The notes under the pieces: model-generated
The model's database searches: none
The model's input: only the letters and a program-made list of their open reading frames with translations
What the model was told of the DNA's origin: nothing
Position numbers and translations under genes: made by a program
From: Marinobacter denitrificans
GTDB lineage: Bacteria; Pseudomonadota; Gammaproteobacteria; Pseudomonadales; Oleiphilaceae
Direction of reading: 5' to 3'
NCBI RefSeq assembly: GCF_008795955.1
Contig: NZ_VMHN01000004.1
Location: 62,001-126,000, forward strand
Length of the DNA stretch: 64,000 nucleotides
In this document: piece by piece, positions 47,219 to 56,490 of the stretch
How positions within the stretch are numbered: position 1 is the first letter of the stretch
How the letters are laid out: the number at the start of each line of letters is the position of its first letter

Positions 47219-48560
47219 AGTGAACCGGGCCGGGACGCGCTGCAACCCAGCGCTCCAGTTCCTGACGAAGGTCTTCCACTTTAAGTGTTCGAAGCGTTCC
47301 CTCCGCCTTGCGTTCGTGCCACGCCACTTCCACTGCTGCCCGCTCAATGGCCACGGTTTCCAGGGAGTGCTCCAGGTCTTCCAATGGTTGCTGTCGCGCC
47401 ATTGCCACCAGCGCCTGACGCCTTAATGTGTCTGTGGTGCCTGCAAGGGCGAGACTTTCAACGGACCCGCGTTCTGCAAACAGCTTTAACCTGGCGGCCG
47501 CCCGCTCCACCCACTGAAGCATACCACCCGGAGTGCCCACCAACCGGCTCCTGCTCGACGACGCATAACGGATCACAGTCTGGGATAATTCGATGTTCCA
47601 GTGCCGCTCTATGGCTGGTTGGTGCGAGGTAAGAATGGCCGCTTTCTGCGCCGGGCTGGCACCAGGCATATCGAAAATATCAAAGTCCCGCCCCAGTGAA
47701 CGTTCCAGCTGCTCAATAGCCTCGCCAACATACGGCGAATCCGGCCCCAGCAGGAGGACGGGCCCCGGATAGCCGGTAACCAGCCTTCGGGCCAGACTGT
47801 GCTCTGAGGACATCATGGCCGCCAGATCAACCGGAGATATGTTATCCAGAATCAGCGCCGGGCAGAGCCTTCTGTCTGCACCATGGGCGGGCACTGCCGG
47901 GCTGTCGCTTGCCATCACTTCCGCCTCATTACGAAGGTCGATCCTGACAAATCCGGCCTCCAGAAACGGCAGCAGGGCTTGTAACCAGCTGGTTTTGCCA
48001 CTGCCCCTTGCGCCACGTACCCACACCAGTGCCCCAGGAACCGAGGCCAGGGTAATCGCGACGTCCTCGGCCAGGGCCAGCCATTCGAGATCGGTGATGA
48101 CCACCGGCGCCTTTCCCGGGCCCGCGGTATCGGCAGCCTCTCGCAGGCTTTCCTCGGCTGTAGGCCAACGGCTTACCAGCTCCAGCACGGCAACATAGGC
48201 TTTTTCCTGCAAGCGTTCGGTATTGCGTGTCAGTACCGATAACAGGATTGGCCAGTCAAGCCAGGGCGCATCGCTCAGTTCGCGGGCGCAGGAGAACCAG
48301 TACATGAGTTGCGAGGACAACAGCCCCTCGCCTCCCACTTCGGTGACGATAGGCTGTTCACACTGGATAGTGCGGGTCAGCTCATCCAGGTCTACGCCGC
48401 AGCCACGGAGGAAGTCGCATATGGCACGCTCACCGTCCAGCAGCGCCAGCAGGAAATCCTCTACGGTGATCGCGTAACCACCGCGCTGGGCGACGCTGTC
48501 CCGTGCCCGTTGCAGCGCAGTTTGACAGAGGGGGCTCAGGCATCCTTGCCAGTCTTCCAT
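47151..48560 (-). CDS. Clp N-domain protein with a single AAA-like ATPase domain
   Basis: 469 residues; AGGAG lies 7 nt before the ATG. Residues ~8-75 resemble a Clp repeat N-domain (ALQRARDSVAQRGGYAITVEDFLLALLDG), the substrate-handling part of ClpA/ClpB/ClpV. A P-loop follows (GARGSGKTS, ~183-191) with a weak Walker B, ALILDN, in which Asn replaces the usual catalytic Glu. Only one ATPase domain is present and the second Clp ring is missing. The C-terminal ~120 residues are helical and charged. This is therefore not a standard ClpA, ClpB or TssH; a simplified, ClpV-like ATPase with altered hydrolysis is the best description. Its partner may be the overlapping gene downstream. Confidence 0.75.
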   Translation of the reverse strand: MEDWQGCLSPLCQTALQRARDSVAQRGGYAITVEDFLLALLDGERAICDFLRGCGVDLDELTRTIQCEQPIVTEVGGEGLLSSQLMYWFSCARELSDAPWLDWPILLSVLTRNTERLQEKAYVAVLELVSRWPTAEESLREAADTAGPGKAPVVITDLEWLALAEDVAITLASVPGALVWVRGARGSGKTSWLQALLPFLEAGFVRIDLRNEAEVMASDSPAVPAHGADRRLCPALILDNISPVDLAAMMSSEHSLARRLVTGYPGPVLLLGPDSPYVGEAIEQLERSLGRDFDIFDMPGASPAQKAAILTSHQPAIERHWNIELSQTVIRYASSSRSRLVGTPGGMLQWVERAAARLKLFAERGSVESLALAGTTDTLRRQALVAMARQQPLEDLEHSLETVAIERAAVEVAWHERKAEGTLRTLKVEDLRQELERWVAARPGPVHYVDHCDQPAGETEGAGSRDLYS

Positions 48561-48608
48561 TCACTTCTCCTTGTGTTTATCAACGGCACCTTCCTGGTGC
48601 CGGCCTGA

Positions 48609-50015
48609 TCAGACCCGGTTGTAGGTGTCCTCAAAACGCACGATGTCGTCCTCTCCGAGGTAGCTACCGGTCTGCACTTCAATCAATTCCAGGGGAATCA
48701 CACCCGGATTGGTCAGCCGGTGCGTGACACCCAAAGGAATATAGGTGGACTGGTCTTCAGTGAGGAGCAGCACGTCGTTGCCACGATTAACCGTGGCCGT
48801 TCCCTTGACCACCACCCAGTGCTCGGCACGGTGATGATGCTTCTGCAATGACAGGGATGCACCGGGTTTGACGGTTATGCGCTTGACCTGGAAGCGCTCT
48901 CCCATGGCTATGCCCTCGTAGGTGCCCCAGGGCCGATGCACCTTCTTGTGGAACCGGTGTTCGTGACGCCCCTGGGCTTTGACCTGGGCAACCAGCTTTT
49001 TCACATCCTGGACCCTGTTGCGGTCTGCCACCAACACTACGTCATCCGTCTCCACGATAACGTGGTCAGTAATGCCCAGCGCGGCAATCAGGCGGCCTTC
49101 GGAGTGGATGTAGGAACCGGAAACATCTTCGGTGATGACGTCTCCGCGACATACGTTATTGTTCTCGTCGTGGGGCTGGATGTCCCAGAGCGCAGACCAG
49201 GAACCAACATCGGACCAGCCCGCATCCAGAGGAACCACCACGGCGTCATGGGTTTTCTCCATGACTGCGTAGTCAATGGAGTCATCGGGGCATGCCTTGA
49301 AGGCCTCTGTCCCTACCCGAGTGAAATCCATGTCTGAATTCCGCTCTTTCCAGGCTGCCTGGCAGGCTTTGAGCATCTCCGGCTGCTGGCTTTCCAGCTC
49401 CTGCAGATAACGGTCTGCGCGGAACAGGAACATACCGCTGTTCCAGAAATAGTCGCCCTCTTCCAGGTACTGGCGGGCGGTTGCTTCATTCGGTTTTTCC
49501 ACAAAGGCGGCCACATCGTTGTAACCCCCGTGGGCCTGGCCCGCCTTGATATAGCCGTACCCGGTATGCGGTGCGCTGGGCACAATACCGAAAGTGACCA
49601 GTTTGCCAGCCCGGGCCGCTTCTGCGCCCTCGCTGACAGCCTGGCGGAAGACTTTCTGATTCTTCAGTACGTGGTCTGAGGGCATTACCAGGAGCAATTC
49701 CTCGGGATTCTCCTCGGCCGCTGCCAGGGCCGCCAAAGCGATCGCCGGAGCGGTGTTGCGACCAACTGGTTCAAGAATGATGCCGGCGCTGCGCTCCGAC
49801 GCCTGGGCCTGCAGGTGGGCGGCTACAACGAATCGATGTTCCTCGTTGGTGATTGCCATTACCCTGGCTTTCTCATCAAGGGCAAGGCCACGGTCAATTG
49901 TTTCCGCCAACAGGGTCTCTTCAGACACCACCGGCAGAAATTGCTTTGGATAGGCCTCACGGGAAAGCGGCCATAAGCGGGTGCCGGAACCACCGGAAAG
50001 AATCACAGCGAGCAT
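48609..50015 (-). CDS. manC: Mannose-1-phosphate guanylyltransferase / mannose-6-phosphate isomerase
   Basis: 468-residue bifunctional enzyme making GDP-mannose for exopolysaccharide or LPS (type II, AlgA/ManC/CpsB class). The start is the ATG at 50015 with AAGGA upstream. Its nucleotidyltransferase domain carries GGSGTRLWPLSREAYPKQFL and FVEKPN. Its C-terminal cupin isomerase domain carries KHHHRAEHWVVVKG with the metal-binding histidines. No other polysaccharide genes are adjacent, so the polymer it serves is unknown. Confidence 0.95.
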   Translation of the reverse strand: MLAVILSGGSGTRLWPLSREAYPKQFLPVVSEETLLAETIDRGLALDEKARVMAITNEEHRFVVAAHLQAQASERSAGIILEPVGRNTAPAIALAALAAAEENPEELLLVMPSDHVLKNQKVFRQAVSEGAEAARAGKLVTFGIVPSAPHTGYGYIKAGQAHGGYNDVAAFVEKPNEATARQYLEEGDYFWNSGMFLFRADRYLQELESQQPEMLKACQAAWKERNSDMDFTRVGTEAFKACPDDSIDYAVMEKTHDAVVVPLDAGWSDVGSWSALWDIQPHDENNNVCRGDVITEDVSGSYIHSEGRLIAALGITDHVIVETDDVVLVADRNRVQDVKKLVAQVKAQGRHEHRFHKKVHRPWGTYEGIAMGERFQVKRITVKPGASLSLQKHHHRAEHWVVVKGTATVNRGNDVLLLTEDQSTYIPLGVTHRLTNPGVIPLELIEVQTGSYLGEDDIVRFEDTYNRV

Positions 50016-50113
50016 GGGTCGTCCTTGTCGTGAATTTTCGCGAATTTTACCCCAAAGGCTGCCGGATTGTCCCGCCAGCGGCAATTAAACCGATTTCACC
50101 TTGGGCACAACAG

Positions 50114-50554
50114 TTACCAGGTACCGGTATTCTCCATGCTCGCCCAGGGTTCTTTCGGGGGCAGGGATTCACCTTTCTGGAGCAACTCGATGGAGATACC
50201 ATCCGGTGACCGGATAAACGCCATATGGCCATCGCGGGGTGGACGATTAATCGTAACGCCATTGGCCTGCAAGTGATCGCACAACCCGTAGATATCGTCC
50301 ACCCGATAGGCCAGGTGCCCGAAATTGCGGCCACCAGAATAGTCTTCGGGGTCCCAGTTGTAGGTCAGTTCGATCATCGGAGCCTTGTCTTCCCTGGCCC
50401 GCGCCTCGTCTTCGGCGGCTGCCAGGAAGACCAGGGTAAAGCGGCCCTTCTCGCTACTCTTGCGATTGATTTCAACCATGCCGAGCAGGTCGCAGAAAAA
50501 GTGCAGGGTCTGATCCAGATTGCTTACCCGGATCATGGTGTGAAGATACTGCAT
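50114..50554 (-). CDS. gloA: Lactoylglutathione lyase (glyoxalase I)
   Basis: 146-residue VOC-fold enzyme that isomerises the methylglyoxal-glutathione adduct. Metal ligands expected from the family are visible: His in YLHTMIRV, Glu in IELTYNW, His in FGHLAYRVD and Glu in SIELLQ. The set suggests a Ni-dependent short form like that of E. coli. It diverges from the DUF1853 gene with only 31 bp between starts, so promoters must overlap the two coding starts. Confidence 0.95.
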   Translation of the reverse strand: MQYLHTMIRVSNLDQTLHFFCDLLGMVEINRKSSEKGRFTLVFLAAAEDEARAREDKAPMIELTYNWDPEDYSGGRNFGHLAYRVDDIYGLCDHLQANGVTINRPPRDGHMAFIRSPDGISIELLQKGESLPPKEPWASMENTGTW

Positions 50555-50585
50555 TTTGCTTCTCCTGTTAGGTTATGCTGAAAAC

Positions 50586-51515
50586 ATGAGCCAACGTCCT
50601 GAAACCACAGCCCATCTTCAATACCGCGTGCCAGCCGTGCGCCATTTGGCGTGGATGTGTCATACCCCCCAGCTTATCAGCTCTCCGGAAGTATTTATTC
50701 CGGAAAAACACCTGCCGAAAGACGTAGAGCAACGGTTACAGGCCTGGGACAAAACTCCCGTGGCCGGCCCGGCCGTGCTGACAGAGCAACCTGCCAGACG
50801 CCTCGGCCAATACTTCGAGCGCCTGTACCAATGCCTTTTGGAAGACTTGCTGGGATGGGAGATTCTGCTGAAGAACCAGCCGGTCAGACACAACGGTATT
50901 ACACTTGGAGAACTGGATTTTATCGTCCGGAACCCTGCAGACAATGCACTTGAACATCATGAAATTGCCGTGAAGTTCTACCTTGGCCACCAGGGTACTG
51001 ATCAGGAAACACCACTCTGGTACGGGCCCAATTCAAGGGATCGCCTGGATATCAAAACCCGACGGCTGATCGGCCACCAGAGCCGGATGACGCAAAGGCC
51101 CGAAACCCGCAATCTGCTGGCGTCAGTGGGAATTGAGGCGCCGGTCCGTCCCCGGGTCTTCATGCCTGGCTACCTTTTCTATTCGCTGGCAGAAACATTG
51201 TCACCGCCCCCTGAGGTACCGCCAGAGCACCTGCGGGGCCACTGGCTCTATATCGACGACCTGAACGGGGTGACCGATGAGACAGAACGATGGGTGCCGC
51301 TCAACAAGCCCCACTGGCTAGGCCCCTGGCGGCAGAGACAGGCTCCCGACGCCGGGCAGACCGAGCAAGCACTGGAGGTTGTCCGCTCAGCCGGCATTCC
51401 CCGCCTGTTTGCCAGGCTGGAGCCAGCTCCGACTGACGGATACTGGGAGGAAACTTCACGCGTCTTCGTGGTTCCGGATATCTGGCCTGCTTCGCCCCAT
51501 AAGAGCCAGAGCTAG
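50586..51515 (+). CDS. DUF1853 family protein, PD-(D/E)XK nuclease-like
   Basis: 309 residues. The sequence GELDFIVRN followed by HHEIAVKFYLG gives the E/D...ExK arrangement of the PD-(D/E)XK nuclease superfamily (~residues 112-145), within a protein matching the DUF1853 pattern. RDRLDIKTRRL and the LGPWR block are family-like. No substrate is known. The ATG at 50586 is preferred over an earlier Leu-rich extension overlapping the gloA start. It converges on the GGDEF gene with a 4-nt overlap of stops. Confidence 0.85.
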   Translation: MSQRPETTAHLQYRVPAVRHLAWMCHTPQLISSPEVFIPEKHLPKDVEQRLQAWDKTPVAGPAVLTEQPARRLGQYFERLYQCLLEDLLGWEILLKNQPVRHNGITLGELDFIVRNPADNALEHHEIAVKFYLGHQGTDQETPLWYGPNSRDRLDIKTRRLIGHQSRMTQRPETRNLLASVGIEAPVRPRVFMPGYLFYSLAETLSPPPEVPPEHLRGHWLYIDDLNGVTDETERWVPLNKPHWLGPWRQRQAPDAGQTEQALEVVRSAGIPRLFARLEPAPTDGYWEETSRVFVVPDIWPASPHKSQS

Positions 51516-52573
51516 ACGGCTTCGAGCTCCACACGGTTCCGGCCACGCTCCTTGCTGAGATAGAGCGCACGATCAGCCCTGTTGATGGCTGAGTTCAGGT
51601 CGTCATTCCCGCGAAACTCGCTGACACCAGCGCTGATGGTAATGTCTATCCTCTCCCCACTGGGCGCCCGCCAGTCGTGAGCAAGAAGCGCTTCCCGCAC
51701 TCTCTCTGCACTGGCCTGGGCGCTTTGTAGCGGGGTGTCCGGAAGCACCGCCAGAAACTCTTCTCCGCCCCACCGGGCAATCAAGTCCTGGGTGCGAAGC
51801 CCGCCCTTGATAATGCCGGCAACGTCTTCGAGTACCCGATCTCCCACTTCGTGGCCGTACCGATCGTTTATTGCCTTGAAATGGTCAATATCGAGCACGA
51901 GAAAGGCCACCGGGTTACCGTTTCGCCGAAAACGGGCCAGTTCCTTTTCTGCCAGGTAGGTCATATGCCGGCGGTTGAAGAGACCGGTTAACGAGTCCGT
52001 TGTCGCCATTCGCTGCAATTTTTTGTTGGCCGCTGTCACCATGGTGAGGTAGAAAAAGGAGAGATAACTGAACATGGCGAACACCACACTCAGGTTGAAC
52101 AGGTAAACACCAAGCAGGGCGCCGGGGGCAATGGGCTGCAGTGGCTCCACAAACCACAACAAAAGATAAAGCGCGACGTAGTAGCCCCACAGCCCTGCCA
52201 ACGCCACTACCGCTGCTCGCACCTGCATACTCACGAACAGCGCCGGAATGAACATCAGCAGGTAGTAGTGAAAACCACTCTCCCAGCCAATGAGCACAAT
52301 GCCGAGCCCGGCATGAATAATCACTTCAGCCCAGATCAGGGCGATGGCCAGCCCATTTTGTTTTTTGCCCAGTGCCCGGTATGCCACCACATACATGGCC
52401 ACGCTGACCACATTGACCCAGGCCAGTATGGGCGAACCCAGAAGATGGAAGAGGAAGAAAAACGCAACATCAACCGACGCCGCGATCTGGCAGCAACGTT
52501 TGGCGACCTGCCAGAATTGCGGACGACGCTCCTTGGTGGGCTCTCTGGCAGACGCGGGCCTGGCCTGATTCAT
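51512..52573 (-). CDS. Membrane diguanylate cyclase
   Basis: 353 residues with about six transmembrane helices in the first ~190, then a GGDEF domain. The active site reads GGEEF, which is a functional variant. RxxD (RTQD) five residues upstream of it is the product-inhibition I-site. No EAL domain is present, so synthesis of cyclic-di-GMP is expected. It is divergent from the MFS-acyltransferase gene across a 194-bp gap. Confidence 0.95.
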   Translation of the reverse strand: MNQARPASAREPTKERRPQFWQVAKRCCQIAASVDVAFFFLFHLLGSPILAWVNVVSVAMYVVAYRALGKKQNGLAIALIWAEVIIHAGLGIVLIGWESGFHYYLLMFIPALFVSMQVRAAVVALAGLWGYYVALYLLLWFVEPLQPIAPGALLGVYLFNLSVVFAMFSYLSFFYLTMVTAANKKLQRMATTDSLTGLFNRRHMTYLAEKELARFRRNGNPVAFLVLDIDHFKAINDRYGHEVGDRVLEDVAGIIKGGLRTQDLIARWGGEEFLAVLPDTPLQSAQASAERVREALLAHDWRAPSGERIDITISAGVSEFRGNDDLNSAINRADRALYLSKERGRNRVELEAV

Positions 52574-52767
52574 AAACTGGCAACTTCCGAAATGATTACC
52601 CTCAGATTACGCCGAAAACCACAATTCTGCTTACCGCAATCGTAAAAAACTGAAAATCTTTTCAGGCCACGGGCCCACTACATCTGCCACTACCACGAGT
52701 GCCCTGCTTCAACGTATGGTTTGTGGCAGAATATTCCGCGCCAACACGCCGACGATGGACACATCTC

Positions 52768-54645
52768 ATGGACGATCACAGCCAGTTCCGGCTGCTTTCC
52801 GAGCGACGATTCCTGCCGTTCTTCCTGACACAGTTCTCAGGAGCCTTTAACGACAATCTGTTTCGCAACAGCCTGTTGTTACTGATCACCTACGCCACTG
52901 GTGGCCTGATGGGTCTGCCCATTGATGTGGTGGTGAATATTGCCGCTTTCCTGTTCATCCTGCCCTTTTTCCTGTTCTCCGGAATCGCTGGCCAGCTGGC
53001 AGACAAGTACGAAAAATCCCGGGTGATTCGCTGGGTCAAACTGGCGGAAATTGCCATCATGGCGCTGGCTGCAGCCGGGCTTTGGGCCGGGTGGTACGAG
53101 GCTCTTCTGTTACTGCTGTTCCTGATGGGCGTGCAATCAGCGTTCTTTGGCCCTGTAAAGTACGCCATCTTGCCGCAGGTGCTCCACGACGACGAACTGG
53201 TGGGAGGCAACGCCCTGGTGGAGATGGGAACGTTCGTGGCCATCCTTGTGGGCACCCTGGCGGCAGGCCTGCTGATGAGCAGCGACCAGCCGGAGAAGCT
53301 TGCTGCTATCGGCGTTCTGGCACTGGCCGTGGTTGGCTATCTCGCCGCCCGGCAGGTGCCGGTTACCGGCACCACCCGCCCGGAAATGACGGTACGCCTT
53401 CGGCCCCTGCAGGAAACCTGGCACCTGATGCGACTGGCAGCGGAGAACCATTCCGTACTGCTGTGCATTATGGCCATTTCCTGGTTCTGGTTCCTGGGTG
53501 CCGCCTACCTTACCCAGTTTCCCAGCTTTGCCCAGACCGATCTCATGGGTGACGAAACCGTTGTCACGCTTTTGCTGGCCATTTTCACCATTGGGATTGC
53601 ACTGGGGTCCGTAGCCTGTGAACGGCTTTCCGGCCACCGGATTGAGCTGGGCATTGTCCCTATTGGCTCGCTGGGAATCAGCGTGTTCGGGCTTGACCTT
53701 TACTTCAATATGCCCGCCAACCCCGTACCCACCGACTGGTGGATGATTATCAGCGACAGCCAGCACAGACAGGTAGCCATTGATTTGCTGGGTATCGGCT
53801 TCTTCGGCGGCCTGTTCATCGTGCCGCTCTATGCTTTCGTGCAACGGGAAACCCCTGAAGACCGCCGCGCCCGGGTAATCGCCGCACTGAACGTATTCAA
53901 CGCCCTGTTCATGGTGGTCAGCGCCATTATGGGCATCCTGATGCTGGGCGTCATCGGCCTCACTATTCCCGAATTTTTCCTGGTGCTGTCGATTATGAAC
54001 CTGGTGGTGGCGGGGTTCGTGTACCAGCAGGTGCCGGAATTCGCCCTCCGGTTTATTGTCTGGGTGCTCTCCCACACCATCTATCGGGTGCGCCACGAGA
54101 ACCTGCACCGAATACCGGAGGAAGGGCCTGTGCTGCTGGTGTGCAACCATGTCACCTATATGGACGCTCTGGTCATCGCCGGCGCAATCAGGCGCCCCGT
54201 GCGATTCGTTATGGACTACCAGATCTTCAAAACACCGGTACTGGGCGCCATATTCCGGCTCGCCAAAACCATTCCCATAGGCTCCCGCAACCGGATGCCG
54301 GAGATTTATGAGGCCGCCTTTGAGCGCATTGACGAAGAACTGGCAGCCGGCAATGTGGTGTGCATCTTTCCGGAAGGTCGGCTGACGACCGATGGCGAAG
54401 TGGCCACCTTCCGCAGCGGAGTTGAGGTAATCCTGCAGCGCAGGCCCGTGCCCGTGGTTCCCCTGGCGTTGCGAGGGCTGTGGGGCAGCTTTTTCAGCCA
54501 CTGCGGTGGGCCAGCCCTGAGGCATGTCCCCCGACGGTTCTGGTCGCGGATCGAGTTGCTGGCCGAGCACCCAATGCCTGCGGAAGAGGCAAGTGCCGAA
54601 ATACTGGAGGAAAAAGTGAAAAAGCTGAGGGGTAACACTCGCTGA
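52768..54645 (+). CDS. MFS transporter fused to a 1-acylglycerol-3-phosphate acyltransferase-type domain
   Basis: 625 residues. The N-terminal ~420 residues are a major-facilitator transporter (about 12 helices; FFLTQFSGAFNDNLFRNSLL resembles the LplT lysophospholipid flippase). The C-terminal ~200 residues are a PlsC-type acyltransferase with CNHVTYMD (the H-x4-D site) and FPEGRLTTDGE. In E. coli the same job is split between LplT and Aas; Aas also has an AMP-ligase domain, which is absent here. The likely role is uptake and re-acylation of lysophospholipids, using acyl-ACP made elsewhere. Confidence 0.92.
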   Translation: MDDHSQFRLLSERRFLPFFLTQFSGAFNDNLFRNSLLLLITYATGGLMGLPIDVVVNIAAFLFILPFFLFSGIAGQLADKYEKSRVIRWVKLAEIAIMALAAAGLWAGWYEALLLLLFLMGVQSAFFGPVKYAILPQVLHDDELVGGNALVEMGTFVAILVGTLAAGLLMSSDQPEKLAAIGVLALAVVGYLAARQVPVTGTTRPEMTVRLRPLQETWHLMRLAAENHSVLLCIMAISWFWFLGAAYLTQFPSFAQTDLMGDETVVTLLLAIFTIGIALGSVACERLSGHRIELGIVPIGSLGISVFGLDLYFNMPANPVPTDWWMIISDSQHRQVAIDLLGIGFFGGLFIVPLYAFVQRETPEDRRARVIAALNVFNALFMVVSAIMGILMLGVIGLTIPEFFLVLSIMNLVVAGFVYQQVPEFALRFIVWVLSHTIYRVRHENLHRIPEEGPVLLVCNHVTYMDALVIAGAIRRPVRFVMDYQIFKTPVLGAIFRLAKTIPIGSRNRMPEIYEAAFERIDEELAAGNVVCIFPEGRLTTDGEVATFRSGVEVILQRRPVPVVPLALRGLWGSFFSHCGGPALRHVPRRFWSRIELLAEHPMPAEEASAEILEEKVKKLRGNTR

Positions 54646-54734
54646 AACCCGCGAATGCTTATCAGTGGTAAAGAATGGGGCGCATGCTAATCTTTGAGTA
54701 GCAGGATCCTAATTCCCCCGTTCAGGATGGCAAG

Positions 54735-55580
54735 ATGTCTCTCCAAGGGCCGCATGATCACAAACCGTTGCTGAAACAACTCCGCAAGGCGTTACTAGGC
54801 ATGGTCGTAGCCTGCACTGTCGTCCTGAACGTTGGCGCCGGGGAAAGCGAACCTGTCATACGCCTCACCTCAGGCCACTGGCCTCCGTATATGGAATACA
54901 ACCCGCCCCACTTCGGGGTCATCTCACACATAGTGACCCTCGCCTTCGCCAAACACGACACTCTTGTCACCTATGGTTTCTTCCCCTGGTCCCGCTCGCT
55001 TATGCTGGCCCAGAAGGGCCTCTGGGACGGTTCTGTAGCTTGGACCTGCAGGCCGGAAATGCTCAAACATTTCCATTTCAGTGACCCCATCGTGGCTCAC
55101 CACTACACCCTGTTCCACCGGGCCAGCATGGACTTCGACTGGGACCAGGTGGAAGACCTGGAAAGCTATCGCGTAGGCCTGACGCAAGACTACAACTACG
55201 GGGAAACCTTCGAAGAAGCCGTGGCCGCCGGCACCATCAATGCAGAAAAGACCACCTCCGACATAGCCAACTTCCGCAAGCTGGCCGCAGGCCGCATCGA
55301 CCTGTTTCCTATGGAGCCAGCGGTTGGTATGAAAATGTTGCAGAAACTGGGTCTCGAAGACACAATCACGTTCCACTCCACCCCGCTGCAATCAGACTAT
55401 CTTTACCTGATTCTGTCCCGGCGGGTCCCAGACAGCGAGCGGTATTTGAACGAGTTTAATGACGGTTTGAGCAAGCTGCGAAAATCCGGCCGGCTGGAGG
55501 AGTTGATTGACTCCTCGCTGCCAGAGTTGCCGGTTCGGTATCTGGTTGTTGATGATGAGGAGTCGCAGTGCCAGGAATAG
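54735..55580 (+). CDS. Periplasmic amino-acid-type substrate-binding protein
   Basis: 281 residues with an N-terminal basic/hydrophobic export signal (~15-36) and a family 3 extracellular solute-binding fold (VIRLTSGHWPPYMEYNPP at the start of the mature part, ending RKSGRLEELIDSSLP). No transporter permease or ATPase genes are adjacent, so it may sense a ligand or serve a distant transporter. The next gene overlaps it by 13 nt. A degraded relative of this gene lies at 56299-56411. Confidence 0.85.
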   Translation: MSLQGPHDHKPLLKQLRKALLGMVVACTVVLNVGAGESEPVIRLTSGHWPPYMEYNPPHFGVISHIVTLAFAKHDTLVTYGFFPWSRSLMLAQKGLWDGSVAWTCRPEMLKHFHFSDPIVAHHYTLFHRASMDFDWDQVEDLESYRVGLTQDYNYGETFEEAVAAGTINAEKTTSDIANFRKLAAGRIDLFPMEPAVGMKMLQKLGLEDTITFHSTPLQSDYLYLILSRRVPDSERYLNEFNDGLSKLRKSGRLEELIDSSLPELPVRYLVVDDEESQCQE

Positions 55581-56203
55581 ATAAGGGACCGGACTACCCG
55601 GCGCTCCCTCCCGAACATTCAGGCCCGCGCATAGCCGCCATTCATGGCCTGTTCGCCCGGGGGCTGATGGAAAAACATCTGGCGAGGTATCTGCAAGCTT
55701 GCGGGTACCACGACACAACGGTTTACGGCCATGTCCATCCTGCCCGCCGGATCGCGAGCGAGCTTGCCAAGGCAGCCAACGCCGGCCGCCCCATTGCGGT
55801 AATTGGCTTCAGCCAGGGTGGCTTCCAGGCGGTCAAAGTAGCCAGCGAACTGGCCAGGCAAGGCATCGAGGTTCCACTACTGGTAACAATTGCGGCGGGC
55901 GGGCTGGGCCGGCTGGTGCCCACCCGTTGGGGATCGAATCCGCGAAAACTACCTGCCAACGTAAAGCGCTGCCTGAACGTTTATGCCGAGGGAGATCCCC
56001 TGGGCTCCGACAGGCAGTCCGACCGCAACAGAGTCTGGTCGAATGACGAAGGGCAATTGATCGAAAACATCGATTTCCTCGCTTCCGAGGCGATCTCTCA
56101 TATCGAGCTGGTGAGGTGTTACCCCGAGGCAAAAGTGCATCCGGAGGTAAAAGCCCGGTGTCTGGGCCGGTTGTTGTGGCATCTTGATGCTATAACAGCC
56201 TGA
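55568..56203 (+). CDS. Alpha/beta-hydrolase fold protein
   Basis: 211 residues. The GTG at 55568 is preceded by GAGGAG at 7 nt inside the binding-protein gene, supporting this start and translational coupling. AIHGLFARG gives the oxyanion region and GFSQGG the nucleophile Ser (~84). EGDPLGS and SHIELV are plausible sites for the acid and His. No signal peptide is seen, so it is cytoplasmic. The substrate is unknown; an esterase or lipase-like reaction is inferred. Confidence 0.8.
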   Translation: MPGIDKGPDYPALPPEHSGPRIAAIHGLFARGLMEKHLARYLQACGYHDTTVYGHVHPARRIASELAKAANAGRPIAVIGFSQGGFQAVKVASELARQGIEVPLLVTIAAGGLGRLVPTRWGSNPRKLPANVKRCLNVYAEGDPLGSDRQSDRNRVWSNDEGQLIENIDFLASEAISHIELVRCYPEAKVHPEVKARCLGRLLWHLDAITA

Positions 56204-56298
56204 TCCCACTCCCCTTTGCACTTCGGTTTGAATCTCATGGGCCTGTTTTCTGATACCTCTGAGAAACACAAGATCTGAATTTAGGGGTCGGCTCTTGC

Positions 56299-56411
56299 GC
56301 TACCCTGCTATTCATAACCCGCCTCATTTCGGCATCTGGCAACTGATTACAACCTCGCTTCCGGATTTTCCGGCTCGGTAGGTGGTGGTAGATGATGAAG
56401 GGAGCAGGGTG
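56299..56411 (+). pseudogene. Degraded remnant of a second substrate-binding protein gene
   Basis: In one reading frame this segment gives HNPPHFGIWQLITTSLPDFPAR, a stop (TAG, 56379-56381), then VVVDDEGS. It parallels two separated parts of the binding protein at 54735: YNPPHFG near its N-terminus and ELIDSSLPELPVRYLVVDDE at its C-terminus, joined as if the middle had been deleted. The nucleotide match over the C-terminal part is close. The rest of the 287-bp gap (56204-56490) holds nothing I can identify. Confidence 0.7.
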
Positions 56412-56490
56412 CGGTGTGTAGAATGAGAAAATCTACGAGTCAAAGCCGTGTTTCTACCCACGTTTCTTCAACCTGGAGCTGCAGATACAT

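Noticed and set aside
53137..54570. Open frame (477 codons) opposite the MFS-acyltransferase gene
   Set aside because: His/Gln-rich antisense product of a well-supported gene with no ribosome site.
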